From positions 857,674-878,676 of the forward strand of contig CABFPE010000227.1 in assembly GCA_900660155.1 (NCBI GenBank): DNA of 21,003 bases, given 5' to 3'. Below, in pieces: positions 18,951 to 21,003 of this stretch; the stretch's first letter is position 1; each line of letters begins with the position of its first letter. The notes under the pieces were generated by a model. That model did no database searches. It was not told where the DNA came from and was given only the letters and a program-made list of their open reading frames with translations. The DNA is from Hofstenia miamia (taxonomy: Eukaryota; Xenacoelomorpha; Acoela; Hofsteniidae). A program made the translations under genes and the position numbers.

Positions 18951-19042
18951 AAGTAACTATTCAAAAGTTGAGCACTCTAATATTGTAATTTGTGTACACA
19001 ACCTACAAGATTATTGTGCTCAATTTTTTTGAATAGTTGCTT
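18951..19042. repeat. Long imperfect palindrome (about 92 bases)
   Basis: The two halves meet at a perfect TGTGTACACA (18991-19000). The outer arms match well: AACTATTCAAAA..TTGAGCAC at about 18954-18975, and its complement at 19016-19040. The middle is decayed. Weaker symmetry (GTGCGT on the left, GAGCGT on the right) may extend it to about 18920-19070. The structure suggests a hairpin-type MITE or a cruciform-forming sequence. No target-site duplication is obvious. Confidence 0.75.
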
Positions 19043-20174
19043 ACGCTCATAAAAGGTTTAAATTAATCTATTCCAAACTGCTTTATTGTATTATTTTATA
19101 ACTTTTGAATAAAGCATTATAAATATAGATGTATGATAGTTTTGAAAAATGGGAAAGATAGTTAACTTATAATCGAAGTTTGTGAAAAGCTTGCAAGCAT
19201 ATACCATACTTACCCTCAAAATGACTAACCAATGTCACAGTATTCTGCTGCATTGTAAATAACAGGGCTTCTGATAAAGCCCAAATATGCTTTTTCTCCA
19301 CTTCCCGTTTTGGGGCATATTCTATCAAACTTAGCTCTAGCTAAATTTCGTCTAATGAAGAGCTGTTGGATACCTAAATCCGGTTGCATGACAATCTAGC
19401 CTATAATAAATCAACAATACAAAATTTTTGCGAATATCTTAAATTTTTTGAAATTTTAGCGAATTTTTTAAATCTTCCACGAATGTTTATGCATTTTTTA
19501 ACACCAAGGCTATGGAACAAAAATCAGGAATAAAAATAGCTTTTCATTTTGAGCTGCAGCTTTTCTATAAACATCTGACTCCGGATCCTGCTACACCTCC
19601 CATTTTAATGTTGCTCCACCTCTGCTCCCGGCTACGAGGAAAATGCTCTGCTCATAGCATTTGCGTCCCGGCCTGAGACTCCAGGTCCGATCAAACATTC
19701 ATACACAGTGAATTGCTTTTTAGTTAAACTTTGCATTGATATTTCGCACCTCCAAATTATTATTTTTAAGATGTTGGAGCTTTGCCGCAAAGATAAAAGA
19801 ATCAACACGCTTACGCAGAAAGTATTTACCATAAAGAAGGATAATACTCCCTATGTAATCATTGTCTAACCCCGAAGCTGATAACTTTTTAACCACAATT
19901 GATTGTTTAGCTATCAAAAACCTAAGTGCGTAGAAAATACACTGAATTAATATTTAATAATAAATTCTTTAGAGTCATCCCTGAAAAATCGAGTATCTTT
20001 TGCAGTCCACAATATTTGAATAATGAAATAGTAGGCTAGAGCAGAAATGTCATATAATCTGGAATCGCCTGCTTGTTGTGTACATATAGGCAAGCAGTAA
20101 CAAGAAGTCTTTTTTGAAACAGCAAGATATGTAGCCTTAGTTTAGGCATAAGAGAAATTTGATTCCTCAAATGG
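19043..20174. other. Intergenic stretch with a CTCCGG/CTCCC-rich island
   Basis: Mostly AT-rich. Around 19560-19690 a GC-rich patch with ACTCCGGATCC, CACCTCCC, GCTCCACC, GCTCCCGG and ACTCC stands out; it resembles the subterminal formula of hAT-type elements. CAGGGCTT..AAAGCCC near 19263 is a small inverted repeat. Two overlapping minus-strand open frames at 19632-19917 are not recognised and are probably part of the same transposon remains. Confidence 0.4.
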
Positions 20175-20384
20175 ATGGATTCGTTATCGCTACCAGTTCA
20201 AATTGAACCGATTGTTCGTGATTTTGTGAATAACAAATTTAATGGGTGTTTGATATCTTGCAGAATATATTTTTCAAATATGAAACATGAATCACTCCGA
20301 AGTTTCTTCAAAGACTGTGAAGATAATTTTGAAATGATGGAGTCACGTTGTCTGACTTCGATTTTATACGAGCATATCTTTTGA
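20175..20384 (+). CDS. Short ORF weakly resembling COP9 signalosome subunit 1 (CSN1)
   Basis: 69 codons run from ATG to TGA. Near its start it has IEPIVRDF, followed by NNKFNGCLISC, NMKHE and ESRCLTSILYEH. In CSN1 the segment before the PCI domain has E-P-x-V-R-D, a K-(Y/F)-x-x-C-type stretch, M-K and I-R-x-R-x-L-x-x-Y in the same order and at similar spacing. The match is from memory of the family and is low in identity. The rest of the PCI domain is absent. It may be a terminal exon of a divergent gene, a broken retrocopy, or chance. In-frame TGA at 20160 closes the frame upstream, so an upstream exon would have to join at 20163-20175. Confidence 0.3.
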   Translation: MDSLSLPVQIEPIVRDFVNNKFNGCLISCRIYFSNMKHESLRSFFKDCEDNFEMMESRCLTSILYEHIF

Positions 20385-20463
20385 TATCCTCTTATGTTGT
20401 TGTTGAATATATTTTTGGTAACAAAATTTCGATCATAAATTTGGCACTAATTTTGAGTCCTCC

Positions 20464-20476
20464 TATATATATATAT
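20464..20476. repeat. Short TA run at the LINE 3' end
   Basis: Thirteen bases of alternating TA directly adjoin the ACAACAACAAT tail of the minus-strand LINE. It is the third place in the window where a retroelement's 3' end meets a TA run. Confidence 0.8.
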
Positions 20477-21003
20477 TGTTGTTGTAACCATTTATTTAAC
20501 CTTGGTGGTCCGTTTGACATAACATAAACATATAAAATTACAAATTAGGAAACTGGCAAATGGTGGATCAGCTCGGAGATTAGTTAGAAATGTCTTAAAG
20601 TTTTTCATAGTTGGGTATAAATTCACACATCCATCAGGTAACAAGTTCAGGAGTTGGATGCAGAGTAGAAACGGGATCTTCTAAATCGCTCTGTCGTGAC
20701 ATGGCGACGGCATAAAGCGACACATGGGAAGTAGTTCATTCGGCGAAGATTATGGATACAGGTCTTCAATTCGGGGCGGTACTGCAGCAGAGCCGAGGGC
20801 AGAGTCCTTGGCAAAGTTTGAACGCAAAACAGGACAGAACGAAGTTCCGTCGGTAGGACAGAGTGTCCAGACTTAAGTCATTGTAGATTGTCTCTGGGGT
20901 GGCGTCAAGGGGCCGAGATTGTTGATGGTTCGCATGGCGCGACGCTACAGAGTTTCAAGTTTGCGGGACAGCACAGGGCCAATGCCCGCCAGGAGGATAG
21001 ATC
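20477..21003 (-). mobile_element. LINE (CR1/Jockey-like) 3' end, truncated by window
   Basis: The minus strand encodes, across several frames, the C-terminus of a non-LTR reverse transcriptase. The blocks are LQRRAMRTINN-like (one stop), NDLSLDTLSYRRNF, then VALCRRHVTTERFRRSRFYS, and LPDGCVNLYP with NFKTFLTNL. The sequence R-R-S-x-F-Y-S followed by LPD..V....FK..L is the standard end of CR1/Jockey/RTE-type ORF2 proteins. After it come about 100 noncoding bases with AATAAA and an ACAACAACA tail. Base composition is distinctly more GC-rich than the surroundings, consistent with a younger insertion, although stops and frame changes mark it as inactive. The 5' part lies beyond the window. Confidence 0.8.

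Overview
The window looks like AT-rich nuclear DNA of an invertebrate animal. Genes are sparse, long stretches have no gene, introns follow GT-AG, TA microsatellites are frequent and decayed retroelements are abundant. The recognisable host genes belong to animal families (CYB561-type cytochrome b561, REEP5/6). The phylum cannot be settled from this sequence. There is no sign of operons, bacterial promoters, CRISPR arrays, rRNA or tRNA.

Layout. 1-1970 is repeat-rich: a direct repeat pair, an inverted repeat, two LINE reverse-transcriptase relics in opposite orientations, and a GC-rich transposon-end-like island. 2032-3787 (+) holds the last two exons of a cytochrome b561 gene, joined by reading-frame logic across a 1.34 kb intron, with a poly(A) signal behind them. 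3850-8617 shows no convincing gene. 8618-9290 (-) is a two-exon gene for a small cysteine-rich single-pass membrane protein whose intron carries a TA microsatellite. 9300-11100 is mostly empty apart from a 66-base TA run and a GC-rich ACCGG island. 11136-11330 (-) is a hAT-like transposase relic. 11789-14095 is two diverged Penelope-like element (PLE) fragments arranged head to head, with 3' ends pointing outward into AT microsatellites. 15047-15890 is an almost perfect 422-bp tandem duplication of a decayed LINE piece. 16679-17521 (-) is an intact, uninterrupted REEP5/6-family gene. 18951-19042 is a long imperfect palindrome. 20175-20384 (+) is a short frame that faintly resembles COP9 signalosome subunit 1. 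20477-21003 (-) is the 3' end of a LINE that runs off the window.

The host genes (transmembrane electron transport, ER membrane shaping, a putative surface protein) show no functional linkage; they are ordinary neighbours in a gene-poor region. The most interesting part is the mobile DNA. Both PLE copies keep the same 28-29 base spacing between a hammerhead-like CTGA...CGAAA motif and an AT microsatellite, which suggests TA-repeat targeting or a family-specific 3' end. Two long perfect inverted repeats lie in or at the junction of these fragments.
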